A stretch of 64,000 bases of DNA. Source: Cerioporus squamosus (Eukaryota; Basidiomycota; Agaricomycetes; Polyporales; Polyporaceae). The notes under the pieces were generated by a model. That model made no database searches, was not told the origin of the DNA, and saw only the letters and a list, made by a program, of their open reading frames with translations. Both the position numbers and the translations under genes were made by a program. Location: positions 1-64,000 of the forward strand of contig JABYQS010000182.1 in NCBI GenBank assembly GCA_022592435.1, in the 5' to 3' direction. Each line of letters starts with the position of its first letter. Position 1 is the stretch's first letter. Shown piece by piece: positions 23,514 to 33,129 of the stretch.

Positions 23514-24971
23514 TGTCTCAACCCTCCAGCAACTACACCGGTGTGCTGCCGACCCACCCCGACGGTTCCAACACCCCTGGGACGAGTGGCAGTATGTGGG
23601 GCAACCCGGCCACAACGCAGCAGCCGACGTGGGGAGCCCAGTGGGGACCGGCACCGACTCACACCGGCAACAGTGCCAGAGGGGGAGGGGGATACCATGC
23701 GGGACCACCCCATTCGTTCACACCACCCACACACGCATACGCGCAAATCACGCCCCCAGCGCCGACCACCGCGCAGCCCGATGATGCTTGGTGCGTTGCC
23801 CTCCAGACGTCGCGCGAACTCACCAAGGCCCTCCGCGCTCGCTCTGCAGACCTCGTTGCTCGCAACACGGAGCTGACAACTTGCAATGAGAAACTGGAGG
23901 CCAAAAAGAAGGAGCTCCAGGAAGAGGTGAGGGAACTTTGCCAACGTGAGGCCACCGTCGCCGCGCGCAAGCTTGAAGTTGTGTGTCGCGAGGCGGATGC
24001 CCAGAACCGCTCTGTTGCTCCCCGCTTCTCGAACCAAGGAGGTCGCTTCATCGCGCACCAGTGGAGCTCCTCCTCGACCGACTAGCAATTGGAGCGCCCC
24101 CCAGTCTTCTCAGACATGGGGTCCATATCCTTCGTCTTCAGCGAACAACTGGAATGTGTCTCAGCCTTCTCGGAGTTGGGGCCCATCTTCCTCTTCTTCT
24201 GCCCAGGCACAGAGTGTCCCCCAGCCGCAGCCGTTGAGCTCATCGATGACCACGGCTTCGGGGCCTCCGTCATCGGCCGCCTCTACCACTGCCACGGACA
24301 CGATCACTGAGAATGATTGTGCACCCTCGGTGATCCCCCAGAAGCAAGAACACGACCACGATGGGGAAGAACACGACAATGATGTCATGTTCTCCATCGG
24401 GCCAAACAATGCCATGGGCATCACTCAAAACAGGGAGATTTGGATGGCCCAGGGGGAGCCGGCTGAGCTCAGAAGCAATCTCGAGCTCAACGACCCCCTC
24501 TGGTCATCTGAGTACGTGTTCCCGGGGAAGCCGGCTCTGTCTGTCGAGGGTCACCCTCATTCGAAGTGGTACCTGTGGTTCCGCACTGCGAATCAGGGTG
24601 ACTTGATTGACGCAGCGGTCACGGACACCCTGTACAAAGGAGAATCCAGACCCATGCCATTTGACATCCCCGACTGGGTCGTCGAGGACATGGGAGACGA
24701 TGCCGAGGAGAAAGAAATGCGGTGTGTTGAGTGGACACGTTGCAAGGGATCGCGCCCTCCTGCACCAAACCCCTGTCATGATGGGAATTGCAGTCCTTGG
24801 GAGAGGCTCGAGATCGTAACGGTCCACCAGGCGCACAACTTGCAGCACCTGGCCGTACGAGAGCAGGACCCTGACACAGCTCGGTTCTACCACCAGCTCA
24901 ATGTGCGGGCCCAGGACCCTATGAATGGCCGAACTGAAGGGCTGCGCTACCTCATGAAGGCCTGGACGTAG
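23514..24971 (+). pseudogene. Extra ORF after pol, part 1
   Basis: Begins MSQPSSNYTG at 23514, about 170 bases after the pol stop. Asn/Gln/Pro/Gly-rich disordered N-terminus, a coiled coil (about 23800-24000: ELTTCNEKLEAKKKELQEEV), a Trp-Gly-Pro/Ser-rich stretch (SSQTWGPYPSSS), then a more folded segment with PGKPALSVEGHPHSKWYLWF (near 24525) and QAHNLQHLAVREQDPDTARF. A frame change occurs near 24075 and another near 24960. I do not know its function; no membrane segment is seen, so it is not an env-like protein. Confidence 0.65.
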
Positions 24972-25302
24972 ATGTCAACCGACTCCGGCCGGTACTTGCC
25001 CCTGCGCCTAAGGCTGCGCTGACCGGTGCCGCACCTGTCCCCATCCCCGTCATCGACCCCATCACCATCCCCGCACTGCACATCATCCCCGTCAACACCG
25101 ACCTTTCCCAGTCGTGGCTCACCCGCTTGTGAGTAGGGCGCAACCGTGCCCTCCACGTCACCCATAATGTTGACGATGCCGTCGCATACTTTGCAGACCT
25201 CCCTACCAGTGAATGGCCCATGGGCATGCACACCCGCAACAACGCGATACCCTTGGACACGACCACACACTCCATCCCCAACGCTGCGGACGTTGATGAG
25301 CC

Positions 25303-26634
25303 TGTAAGCTGGCTACACTACGATTGCTCTCTCTTTTTGGCCCTATCGATTCGATTCCGGTCTCTCTTCGATCTTGAACTCTACCATTTGCGCTTCGAGT
25401 TCTTTTCAATATCGTTTGACCTTGCTTTCACTCTCATTCTGCCCTGCTACTTGGCCTATCCGATACCTACTGGTTCCCTCAGACGTGTCTTTTTGACTTT
25501 GTCCCCTTTCAATTTGATTCAATGTTCGGTTCTGAGTCGGCTCTACCACTCCGCCTTTGATCTCCCTTTTGATTACTACTGTCTTCACCTATCACCCCAG
25601 CTCTTACCCTGCCATACTACCATGGACAATCCTTTGCATACTTGTTCCCTTAATGTTCACTTTCGATCCCACACTGCCTCTGCCTTTGATTTCGTTTTGC
25701 CCATAGCTCTCCACTCTTCGGACTACAGTTCGAGGTAGTCTTCAACTGACCCCTTCATAGTCTGATCCCCCTCCTGCCTTTACTGTTTCCCTGCATCCTG
25801 GCTACCTTGACACTCCTTTGTGGTCTCTCACTTTCTATTCGGTTTCAGTTTTGGTTTCGTTCTTACTTTAGCACACCACTCTTTGAGCTGCAGTTTGAGG
25901 TCATCTCTGATTGACCATGACTGTGCAGTCTGAGTCATCCTCAGCTGTGTCAGGTGACTTTCAGTTCGGACTTTTGGGTTCGGTTTTGGTTACCTTTCGG
26001 TCCCGGTTTGGTCAGTGCTTTGGGCTTGTAGTTTTCATTCGAGTAGGCATCCAAAAAGAAGCGGACTTTCCCCCTCTCCCTCTCAGAGCTCAAGCTTCAA
26101 ACATTGAGTTCGAGGCTCTCAGTCGTTTGTTCTATGCCAGAGTCATGTCAAGAAGTCAAGCCCAGAGAGGTTTCAAGTTTCGCCAAAAGATTCGGTTTCG
26201 CGTCGAAAGTTGACTGCCAGCAAGTCACCCAAGAAGGGTTTGAGTCTCAGCCCAAAAAGTGTTCGTTCGTCGGTCCCGAGTGGCCCCAAGTCGTCCAAGA
26301 AGAACCCAAGTCTCCCAGTTGGCCCAGAGTGGTCTGTCCCTCCTCAGTCTCTCCCCCTTCTCCTTCAATTTTGGTTCCCCTACTCGTCGCAGAGTCTTTG
26401 AGTCCCCCCCTTTCAATTGCACCATCGTCGAGTTTCGACCACGCCCTTCCCCTCCTTTTTGATTCACTCTCTACCTACTTCCACTATCTCCCACACCCCT
26501 CAAGTCGAGCTCTTCGACTTCGCGAACCCTTCGACATTGTGTCTTGTCCGCCTTTCAAGTTTGGGAATCAACTAGCCCACTCGCAACCTTTAGGTTCGGT
26601 ATTCATCCTTTGATCTGTGCGGTTTCTGCCTTCA
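25303..26634. other. Pyrimidine-rich long intron or insertion in extra ORF
   Basis: 1.3 kb of T- and C-rich sequence with repeated TTTGA, TTCGGTTT and CCCAAGTC phrases and no domain. It is bounded by GTAAGC and a pyrimidine-rich ...CTTCAG, so it could be an unusually long intron. Alternatively it is inserted DNA that happens to lie between two coding segments. Confidence 0.4.
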
Positions 26635-27061
26635 GAGACGCACTGGCCGTGTCAATGTCGTTGCAGAATCCTTCATCTCCATGATCCTCCCCGTCATCCC
26701 GGATGGTGAGGAGGAGCGGTTTGGTGAATTGGCATTTTTCCGCAGGCTGATCGAGCTCCTCTCGATCGAGGAGGCCCTCCCGTGGATCATGTTGGTGGGA
26801 CACTATGAGCGCCTCCTACTCGAGGAGCCGGTGCTGTTCCCCTTCGACTGTCGCAAGCTATGCTACGACCATATTGCGGCCTGGATCACCTCGCACGCCG
26901 CGACATCATATGATGCTCTTCCTCCGGCCCTCTACATCTATGCCCGGCACACGTGTTCCTGCCTCGAGGGCCTGCCAATTGGGGTCACCATGTTCCGCAC
27001 CATCCCCCACAACATTGGTGACATCCGACACAAGTCCTAAGCCCAAAAGGCGACCTAAAAA

Positions 27062-27130
27062 TGCACACAAGAGGATTGAACCTGGGCCTAAAGAAAGCAC
27101 ACAAGACACCATCCAACTAGGCCACCAGGG
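27062..27130 (-). repeat. tRNA-like (SINE-like) module
   Basis: Minus strand: GGTGGCCTAGTTGG (A-box-like), about 40 bases, GGTTCAATCC (B-box-like), then TGTGTGCA followed by a T5 run (27057-27061), as in Pol III genes. Acceptor arms do not pair, so it is a tRNA relic rather than a functional tRNA. Confidence 0.5.
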
Positions 27131-27179
27131 CTTTCTATGCCTGTCTTTACAAAGATATATATCCCATCTGGCGTTCTGC

Positions 27180-27226
27180 GTACAATCATCTACAGCCGAA
27201 CCCGGTTCGGCCGTAGATGATTGTAC
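27180..27226. repeat. 47-base near-perfect palindrome
   Basis: Outer arms GTACAATCATCTAC / GTAGATGATTGTAC pair perfectly, then one A/C mismatch, then GCCGAACC / GGTTCGGC around a single central base. It sits between the two outward tRNA-like modules. Confidence 0.9.
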
Positions 27227-27466
27227 TTATTACTGAGGGTAAGTGTTCAATACATGGAAAGAGTAAGTAACTGTATATATCGCATTGACATCAAGACTGT
27301 CTATTTGGGCTGGAATAACGACATGCACAAGCACCTTATGTATGGAAAAATTGAACATAACAGTCAGTTGTAAACAGGATAAGATGATAGACAATGCGCA
27401 TGTACTTAGCGGCTCGTTGAAGTGGCGGATTGCCATCGAGGACGTTGCGATTCAGTACATTCAAAT

Positions 27467-27547
27467 AGTCCTATGGCGCAGTTGGACTAAGTGGTGAAAG
27501 TTCTTTATATGGTCATTTAATCGCTGGTTCAATTCCCTTTGGGTGCA
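27467..27547 (+). repeat. tRNA-like (SINE-like) module
   Basis: Plus strand: CTATGGCGCAGTTGG (A-box-like), a longer middle, GGTTCAATTCCC (B-box-like), GGGTGCA and a T5 run at 27548-27552. The 3' half matches the module at 27062-27130 closely. Arms do not form a full cloverleaf. Confidence 0.5.
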
Positions 27548-27828
27548 TTTTTAGCTCGCTTTTACGCTTCTCTCCACCTGACGGAATATTTGTTGAATAT
27601 CTGTCACGTACGATCACAGGAGATCGACCAAATATTTGGCCGATTAGGCGCCTCCCTTAACTAAGGGCCCAAATGATTCGGCTTCCACCTTAACTAAGCG
27701 CGTCAAATTATTTAGGGTAGCTGATACTAATGGAGGCTGGGCCGAGTTCCTCCGCGACAACCACAACCGCTTCGTCTGCCTGACAACGCCGACGCGGCAG
27801 CTCGGGACATACAGCTGGGACCTGGCCT

Positions 27829-27840
27829 AGAGGGGGAGGA
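27829..27840 (+). promoter_or_regulatory. Polypurine tract
   Basis: AGAGGGGGAGGA immediately before the 3' LTR start TGTAATGG. It would prime plus-strand DNA synthesis. It overlaps the stop codon of the extra ORF (TAG 27828-27830). Confidence 0.85.
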
Positions 27841-27919
27841 TGTAATGGACGTACATCAGTTCGGAGCGCTCGCGATAAGATAGGCGCCGACTGCTTGCAT
27901 AATCACAGACTACTACTGT

Positions 27920-30900
27920 CAGTGTTGTCAAGGTAAGGTCAAGGGGTCAGAAAACCCGACCGGTCAGTGACTGACCAATATCGGATGGGTCGGTGACCGG
28001 TCAGCGGACCGGTCAGAGACCACGTGGGTAGGAGAGCGCGCGTCGGGTCCGCCCTACTTCGTACTTGTACTAGCTCCAAGTCGCTGCTACGCCCGCCGTT
28101 GGACAGCAACTGTCGGGACGGGATGCTCGTTGCGTAGGTATGTAACACTAGAGGAAATGAATAAAGTACTTGCCTTGTCGTCTCCGCGGTGCTTCTCTTG
28201 CTTCCTAACCCCACTCGACACCGGTCATGGCACCCCAACACGAAATCTGGCGCATCTTCGAGAAGCTGTTCAACGATGACGGAAAGCCTGTGAAGTATCT
28301 GTCAAACAATTCACACTACTGCGCGTGGTGCTCCGGCTGCCTAGACAAGTATGTCCAGTTCAAGCATGCCGCCGACATGATCAGGGCGCAGAACGGGGAG
28401 CTTTGCGAAGCCCGATCCAAAGCAGAAATCCGAAAAGAAGGTCAGTCCCAATGGAGTTCCCTACGCAAGTTGCCGCACACACTTACCTCTTTCTGGCTCT
28501 GAGCATAGCTATGATGCCGGGACTTGCGTCATATGCGAAGACATGGAAGTCCCTCTCGAATATCATGCGCAATGGCTCGGCTGTCATCCCCATTTGCGGG
28601 AAGAAGGAGACTATGCTGGCTCATGCCCGGCGCTGTCCAAACCTGACGCTGCATCAGCGGCAGAAGGTCTCGGAGCTCTGTGAAGACATTAGTCCAAACT
28701 CCGAGAACATCCTGCCCTCCCAGTCTACATCCCAGAACATGGCTCAGGCAGGACCTCCTCCGAAGTGGGTCAAGACTTCTACCACTCCACAGGGTGCCGA
28801 GCTTTCGCAGTGGAGCTGGACTGCTGCACTCCGGGGTGAATTCTCCGAGTCAATGCTTGACATGTTTGCAGTGTGCGGGATCCCCTTCAATGTCGCTGAC
28901 AACGTCGAGTTCGAACACTTCATCCTCCGCTGGATTCCAGGGGCCGAGATCCCCGACCGACGAGATCTTGCTGGACCGCTTCTCACAGATGCGGTCCAGA
29001 AGATTGAGGAAGCAACTGGTGAACGGGTGGCGGGGAAGTTTGCGACGGGCCAGAGCGATGGATGGCGGAATATTGCCAAGACGGACGTCATAACTTCGAT
29101 GATGTCTGTCGATCGGGAGGTCAGTACTTAGTGTCATGTTTGTATTGAATTCCAGATGGCTAACAGGGCCGCTGTCAACGCAGGTGTTCCCTATCACGAC
29201 TCACAATATGAAGGGGAAACCGAAGACAGGTGCCGAGCACTTCCGCATCATTGAGGCAGACATGGAGACGATGCGATCGAAGTACAATGTCCACCCCATC
29301 GCGTGGGTGACAGATGACGGTCCCGATGGCAAATGTGCACGCCGTCTCCTCCGCGAGAAGTACGACTGGCTTGTCACACTGCTCTGCTGGGGACACCAAT
29401 CCAGTCTCCTTGCCGGCGACTGTCTCACATTTCCTCTACACTCGTCGACTATGAACGCAGCTCTGGAGGTCGTCCGGTGGTTCAATAACCACAGCTTAGC
29501 CCTAGAACTCTTCCAGCAAGCACAGTTGTGGACAAATCCCGAGCGCACACAACCCCTGGCCCTCATCCTGCCTGCGCTCACCCGCTGGACCACCCATTTC
29601 CAGGCTGCCTCCCGTCTTTGTGCCCTAGGACCAGCGATGCGGGCCTGTGCCATGCGGAACAAAGAGAAGCTGCTCAAGATCACGGAGAAGAGCCAAGGAG
29701 ACAACTCGAAGGTGACGGCGATGAATGTCATCAAGACGGTCGAGGATGTGGACTTCTGGAAGCGTCTTGACAGGTATGTGCGGGGATTAAACAGTTATAG
29801 CTCCCCGTCCGGGTTAGGGTTGATACAAACATTTACTTATCGACCATCATGCAGGGTCGAGGCGCACCTCAAGCCAATCGCCATTGCCACGAACATTCTT
29901 CAGACTCCGCATACTCGGCTCGACCACATCCTTGGTACCCTGGCCAACCTCTTCTGCATCTACAGCAGTGACTCCGTGGAGGCAGAGGTTCGTGAGCGCA
30001 TGCTTGAGCGGCTTGAGGCACGGTGGAAGAAGGGCTCGGGTGCCGAGCAGGAACAGTTCATCCTCGCGATGTACTTCAATCCGTATACTCGCGGGTATTG
30101 CTTCAACCGCGAGTTTCTCTCGGGTGCCGACCTCTTCGACATCGCTATCCGTGCCTTCAAACGGTTCTTCGGATGCAATCCAGATCCGGACTTCACCGCT
30201 GCCCTGTTGGCGTACTCGCAGGGAAAGGAGGAGTTTTCCGATGCCAGAATGATGCTAGATGCCCACCAGAAGCTTGCAGAAGATCGCGGCATTGTAAGTG
30301 CCATTCACATTTCCCTCAGAATATGGCAGTTACTGATCGTTCCTGCTGATTATAGAGCCCAGACGTCGTTCAGATCTGGAAGCTAGTCGACCGCTCCAAC
30401 AATCCCTATGAAGTGTGCCCGGGACGCAACGGTCTAGCCAAGCTCGCAATCCGAATTCTATCCATCACGGCGAACTCTGCAGACGTCGAACGGCTGTTCA
30501 GCCTGTTTGGCCTCATCCATACGAAGCGTCGCAATCGCCTTGGCACCGCAACAGTCCATAACACAGCCATGGTACGCATGTCCAGACTGCGTGAGCATGC
30601 AGACGCAGGGCGGCTTCCGAACCGGCGGTTGAAGCGCAAACTCGGTTCTGATTATGAGCCCGAGTCGTCGTCTAATGCGACCTCCAGCGAGTCTGCTAGC
30701 CCCGAACACCCAGACCCCGAAGTGGACATCACAGAGCTGCTTGCCAACGCGGCTATCAACTCCCTGCCAGAGTTGCTTGACAGCGACAATGACAACGACT
30801 TCGACCTCGAGCAATTGCCACTCACCGGCCAGGGTCCTCTCGTTCTCACTGAATCCAACATCTCCCACGTTGTCCCACAGCCTCGTCGACGTCGTCGCTT

Positions 30901-31509
30901 CCAGATCACTCTTGCAAACCTCTTCCTCTTCCCTGCAGATCCAGCAGCTAGAGCTGCGACTCCCCCCCCTGCTCCTGCAACCCCTACGCATTCTCCCAGT
31001 ACTCCTGCAACCCCTCTGCGTCCTCCCGGCACTCCGGCACCTCTCTCGCGAAGTGCATCTGGTGCATCGGCCCCTGGGATCTTAGACGACGAAGAGCGAA
31101 CACGAGAGGACCCAGAAGCTGCACTTCTACGTCGCTTCGAGTTCATTTGGAAGGGGGGCATTCGGAATTACGAGAGGGAGACTGCCGTCTGTGAGTTGCT
31201 ACAAGACTCCGAGGACGACTCCTCCTCCACAGCTCCCCCTTCGACCTCTACATGATCACACAGTAAGATTACCCGTATCTCCTTCCTCTATATAGTCAGC
31301 TACGACTCGACATCATGCCTTCTAGAGTACGCTATCCTCCTGTAGTGATACTTCGCCGCTGCAGGCTCTTCCCATACAGTAATCACAAATGACTAATATT
31401 CGGGCATCTCGGCGTCAAGTTCTGACCGGTTGGCCGTTGACCTGACGCCGTTGACCTCTTACTTGACGCCCTCCCTTACCGGTCATAGACGGGGTCAATG
31501 ACAACACTG
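27920..31509 (+). mobile_element. Intact hAT transposon in 3' LTR
   Basis: Terminal inverted repeats CAGTGTTGTCA (27920-27930) and TGACAACACTG (31499-31509) are perfect. The 8-bp target duplication ACTACTGT is perfect (27912-27919 and 31510-31517). The 5' LTR at 15020-15035 carries the same sequence with a single ACTACTGT, proving the empty site. Subterminal regions hold GACCGGTCAG and related motifs (27950-28020) and CCGGTTGGCC, ACCGGTCA (31420-31490). It encodes one transposase with an unbroken multi-exon frame. Confidence 0.95.
28227..31255 (+). CDS. hAT transposase, complete
   Basis: Five exons in consistent phase: 28227-28440, 28509-29119, 29184-29773, 29855-30293, 30356-31255 (TGA), about 917 residues. 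The N-terminus has Cys/His-rich segments (CAWCSGC; later ICGKKETMLAHARRC) that would form the DNA-binding BED-like finger. RNase H-like fold: GQSDGWRN (first Asp), WVTDDGPDGKCARRLL (second Asp), LCWGHQSSLLAGD (the C-x2-H motif of hATs), LTRWTTHF, and the C-terminal dimerisation region AIRILSITANSADVERLFS with the terminal catalytic Glu. A Ser/Pro-rich acidic tail of about 200 residues follows. It would cut at the CAGTG ends of its own element and at related MITEs. No stop or frameshift is seen; start chosen as first ATG before the Cys-rich segment, about 300 bases inside the terminus. Confidence 0.9.
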
Positions 31510-31574
31510 ACTACTGTAAGATAAGATAGTGGCTTGCTACTGTACAGTTCCTCATGTACTGGCCGCGCTGTGTA

Positions 31575-31601
31575 GTGGTGAGAAGGACATCTTCTCACTG
31601 C
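31575..31601. repeat. Stem-loop in 3' LTR
   Basis: GTGGTGAGAAG / CTTCTCACTGC with a GACAT loop, counterpart of 15087-15113; two pairs are G-U here. Confidence 0.65.
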
Positions 31602-32106
31602 CCACCGCTAGCAGCTTGTCACCTAATCTATAGGTCTTGGACGGGTCTAGCCCAGATGTGAGAATGACCAACTGTGCTGTACACGTTCCCTTGCACCCAA
31701 GCATTCGCAAGATCGTGCACGATCGCTGTATCCTCTACTCCACGTCCTTCTTGTTGAACTTACTATGGACTATGGACATTAGTTGCGCATTAGGCGCTAT
31801 GGGCACAGCCTCTTACGATTAGATCTTAGGCTATGCTTCTTTCTTTCCTTTTAGGGTACGTTGTACGAAACCATGTGGTTACCTGGCTTCTCTTTGTTTC
31901 CAGTCCATTCCAGTGCGTTCTGCAACGCTCCGGACCTTTCTAGTTCTTTCTAGATATCTCTGGGCTGTACTAGACATGCCCTTGTGACCTCGTATTTGTC
32001 GTATCTTCGTCATCCTTCGTCATCGTCTGAGTCATCCCTACTTGTTCTGACTCAGACAGCATTATGCTCTCCTTTCTGTCGCTTACTCATGCTACTCCAG
32101 ACACAG

Positions 32107-32114
32107 TATATAAG
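32107..32114 (+). promoter_or_regulatory. LTR TATA box
   Basis: TATATAAG in the unique part of the 3' LTR, followed about 30 bases later by a pyrimidine-rich TCTCCTCAGTC stretch where transcription could start. The only clear TATA-type core promoter I see in the LTR. Confidence 0.65.
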
Positions 32115-32140
32115 GAGGGACTCTTGAGCTTCGTCTCCTC

Positions 32141-32314
32141 AGTCTTTTGCTCTACTGACTGAGGAGTAAGTACTTGCCTACCTATGCTTACTTATGCTTT
32201 ACTTACAAGTACTTTGTAGCTCGTGTTGTCCACTCGTCTGCTAGGTACTTGTGTCTATGCTATTAGTCTTTTGCTCTACTGACTGAGGACTCGTGTTGTC
32301 CACTCGTCTGCTAG
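32141..32314. repeat. Interleaved direct repeats in 3' LTR
   Basis: AGTCTTTTGCTCTACTGACT (plus GAGGA) occurs at 32141-32165 and 32265-32289. CTCGTGTTGTCCACTCGTCT (plus GCTAG) occurs at 32220-32244 and 32290-32314. Both pairs are exact 25-base repeats just downstream of the TATA box, indicating a segmental duplication in R/U5. Confidence 0.9.
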
Positions 32315-32592
32315 TTGTTGCGACTTGCCTTCACAGGTTCAGACTTCATCACTTCTCCCAGAAATAGTTCCGTCACTGCTTGCCATATCCTTGCTAACTG
32401 TTACACTGATTAGTGATGGAGGGTCCAGTCACAGGACCGGTCGAAAACCGTGATTGAACCGCAACCGCACCAAAAAGAACCGGACTTTAACCGGAAATTT
32501 ATTGGTCCAGTTACGGTTCAGTTATCGGTCTTACTTGATGGACCAGTAGGTAATAACCGACGTAACCGGTCAGAACCGGTCAACAACCGGAG

Positions 32593-32670
32593 TGGCACCA
32601 GAGGGGCTTGAACCGGCACATATAACAAAATTGCGCTGCAAGCCGGACACCAAACCAACTAAGCCATTAG
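32593..32670 (-). repeat. tRNA-like module inside MITE
   Basis: Minus strand: TAATGGCTTAGTTGGTTTGG (A-box-like) and CCGGTTCAAGCCCC (B-box-like) with tRNA-like spacing and a TGGTGCC end. The acceptor stem does not close, so it is a relic. Confidence 0.45.
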
Positions 32671-32797
32671 AACTTGTAATTAAGCAGTTGTAGATAGCTG
32701 ATAAGACGACTTTTTGCCATTTAATCTAGTCTTATCTTGCGGTTATCTTATCTACACTTGGCGCCTATACTTAGCGCCACTAGTAGCTATACACAGG

Positions 32798-32878
32798 ATG
32801 TACTGTTGGCTCAGCTGGTACATTGCCTGCGGCTCTGCTATGGCTTCGGAGGCCTTGAGTTCAATTCCCGTGTATGCA
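32798..32878 (+). repeat. tRNA-like module inside MITE
   Basis: Plus strand: CTGTTGGCTCAGCTGGTA (A-box-like) and GAGTTCAATTCCCG (B-box-like), ending GTGTATGCA. Points away from the module at 32593-32670, the same outward arrangement as in the element at 27.0-27.6 kb. Confidence 0.45.
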
Positions 32879-33129
32879 AGAAGGTTGTCAATATCTTCTA
32901 GTAGCTGTTTGTAGTCAATATCAGTAGATATTGTAATGTCACATGATTTTCAGTTAATAACCGGTTTCAACCAACAACTGGACCGCGGTTATGGTCCAGT
33001 TACAAATTGTTCAGTTGAGGTGCACTATAACCGGACTGGTAAGTGGTCCAGTTAGGTTGCGGTCCTCGGTTCGACCCTCGGGGGGTCAAAAAACTGGACT
33101 TGACCGGACCCTCCATCACTAACACTGAT

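Larger units (their letters stand above)
27039..27569. mobile_element. Inverted-repeat element with tRNA-like module at each end
   Basis: Bounded by imperfect inverted repeats: AAGCCCAAAAGGCGACCTAA at the left and, on the other strand from the right end, AAGCGTAAAAGCGAGCTAAA; both continue AAATGCAC. Each end holds a tRNA-like module pointing outward (27062-27130 minus, 27467-27547 plus) and the two share the B box and GTGCATTTTTAG tail. The centre holds a 47-base palindrome. It lies inside the extra ORF of the Gypsy element. Either two SINEs integrated tail to tail or a TIR element whose ends derive from a SINE. No target duplication was identified. Confidence 0.6.
24972..27830 (+). pseudogene. 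Extra ORF after pol, part 2
   Basis: Continues part 1 in a shifted frame (VDVNRLRPVLAPAP, near 24970), with TGA at 25129-25131 just after the SQSWLTRL segment, to DVDEP at 25302. A donor-like GTAAGC at 25303 and an acceptor-like CTTCAG at about 26632 suggest a 1.3 kb intron. Then a compact conserved-looking domain: RRTGRVNVV, ERFGELAFFRRLIELL, LPWIMLVGHYERLL, CRKLCYDHIAAWI (26635-27040). The stop at 27038-27040 coincides with the inverted tRNA-like insertion. After it the probable C-terminus resumes (WAEFLRDNHNRFVCL, near 27743) and ends TAG 27828-27830, directly in the polypurine tract. Function unknown. Confidence 0.5.
32411..33121. mobile_element. hAT-like MITE in 3' LTR
   Basis: Ends TAGTGATGGAGGGTCC and GGACCCTCCATCACTA are perfect inverted repeats. 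The 8-bp duplication ACACTGAT is perfect (32403-32410, 33122-33129). Subterminal ACCGGTC, AACCGG and GGTCCAGTTA motifs recur through both halves. No coding capacity. Two tRNA-like modules in opposite orientation lie inside (32593-32670 and 32798-32878). Confidence 0.95.

Noticed and set aside
23422..24088. Minus-strand ORFs opposite the extra Gypsy ORF (199 and 130 codons)
   Set aside because: Shadows of the GC-rich plus-strand frame, which has the plausible coiled coil and low-complexity pattern.
27062..27547. Functional tRNA genes
   Set aside because: A and B boxes and T runs are present but acceptor and T arms do not pair; better described as tRNA-derived relics.
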